From Bryobacterales bacterium (GTDB lineage: Bacteria; Acidobacteriota; Terriglobia; Bryobacterales; Bryobacteraceae): a stretch of DNA of 44,203 nt. Shown here piece after piece: positions 44,095-44,203 of the stretch. A model generated the notes under the pieces. The model was not told where the DNA came from. It did not search any database and was given only the letters and a program-made list of their open reading frames with translations. The DNA lies in assembly GCA_947467185.1 (NCBI GenBank), contig CANIHR010000008.1, forward strand, positions 1 through 44,203, written 5' to 3'. Within the stretch, counting starts at the first letter, position 1, and each line of letters begins with the position of its first letter. Both the position numbers and the translations under genes were made by a program.

Positions 44095-44203
44095 TCCGGT
44101 CCGCTTTTGTTTCATTGGTGCTGGCGGGTTCGCTGGCGGCGCAGATTCATGTTGGCGCCGTCAAGGGAACCCTGTTGGATTCGCACAATTGCTACCCGTA
44201 TCA
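44091..44203 (+). CDS. Secreted protein, N-terminal fragment cut by the window end
   Basis: Partial: starts at ATG 44091, overlapping the SDR stop (ATGA), and runs off the window. The 37 visible residues form a signal peptide (M-I-R-S-A-F-V-S-L-V-L-A-G-S-L-A-A-Q) followed by G-T-L-L-D-S-H-N-C-Y-P-Y. The D-S/A-H-N-x-Y-P pattern recalls secreted phosphodiesterase/PI-PLC-like barrels, but this is too little sequence to assign. Translational coupling suggests it works with the two dehydrogenases. Confidence 0.6.
   Translation, partial: MIRSAFVSLVLAGSLAAQIHVGAVKGTLLDSHNCYPY

Overview
The window looks like a chromosomal segment of a GC-rich soil acidobacterium of the Bryobacterales/Solibacter type. 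Two lineage markers point there: a TIGR03435-type protein (18766-19488, minus) and a TIGR03437-like 'Solibacter C-terminal' domain at the end of the CHRD protein (7742-9817). HpnH (hopanoid synthesis) fits as well. No rRNA, tRNA, CRISPR array or transposase was seen. Genes are tightly packed: 4-base ATGA start/stop overlaps are frequent and many 3' ends overlap.

Left part (1-11173): the end of an O-antigen-ligase-like protein; a serine hydrolase broken by a frameshift; a minus-strand pair of a secreted HExxH protease and an SDR-like protein without the SDR catalytic residues; a biotin carboxylase and biotin-carrier pair (acyl-CoA carboxylase) followed by a DnaC/IstB-like ATPase and a large secreted protein; a three-CHRD secreted protein closed by a strong terminator; and an MFS exporter.

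Central island (about 11174-16325): a stretch of visibly lower GC with a different codon style. It holds an N6-adenine DNA methyltransferase on the plus strand. Facing it is a minus-strand operon of a protein with two GHKL ATPase modules (MORC/MutL-like plus histidine kinase), a single-domain receiver protein and an HNH endonuclease. I read this as a candidate restriction or anti-phage system controlled by a phosphorelay, and it is the main discovery candidate here.

Middle (16326-26440): an AAA_14/DUF4143-like ATPase, inositol-3-phosphate synthase, the TIGR03435 protein, a 1030-residue hybrid histidine kinase with four PAS domains, an acyltransferase-like protein, a small secreted protein that seems internally deleted, an amidohydrolase and a LysR regulator.

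Hydroxyproline block (25568-30668): LysR regulator and 4-hydroxyproline 2-epimerase on minus; D-hydroxyproline dehydrogenase subunits, including a ferredoxin-flavoprotein fusion, and a DapA-family deaminase on plus. Together they would convert trans-4-hydroxy-L-proline to 2-oxoglutarate semialdehyde. A secreted TolB-like beta-propeller follows.

Right part (31676-44203): a frameshifted small gene, a prolyl oligopeptidase, a winged-helix protein coupled to a histone-deacetylase-family gene with an in-frame amber codon, a DUF3079 protein, a minus operon hpnH / unknown / modB / modC without modA, serS, a GNAT acetyltransferase that may start at ATA, an FkbM methyltransferase, a zinc alcohol dehydrogenase, a second SDR (YxxxR), and the start of a secreted protein. 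All functions are inferred from reading motifs; no database search was run.
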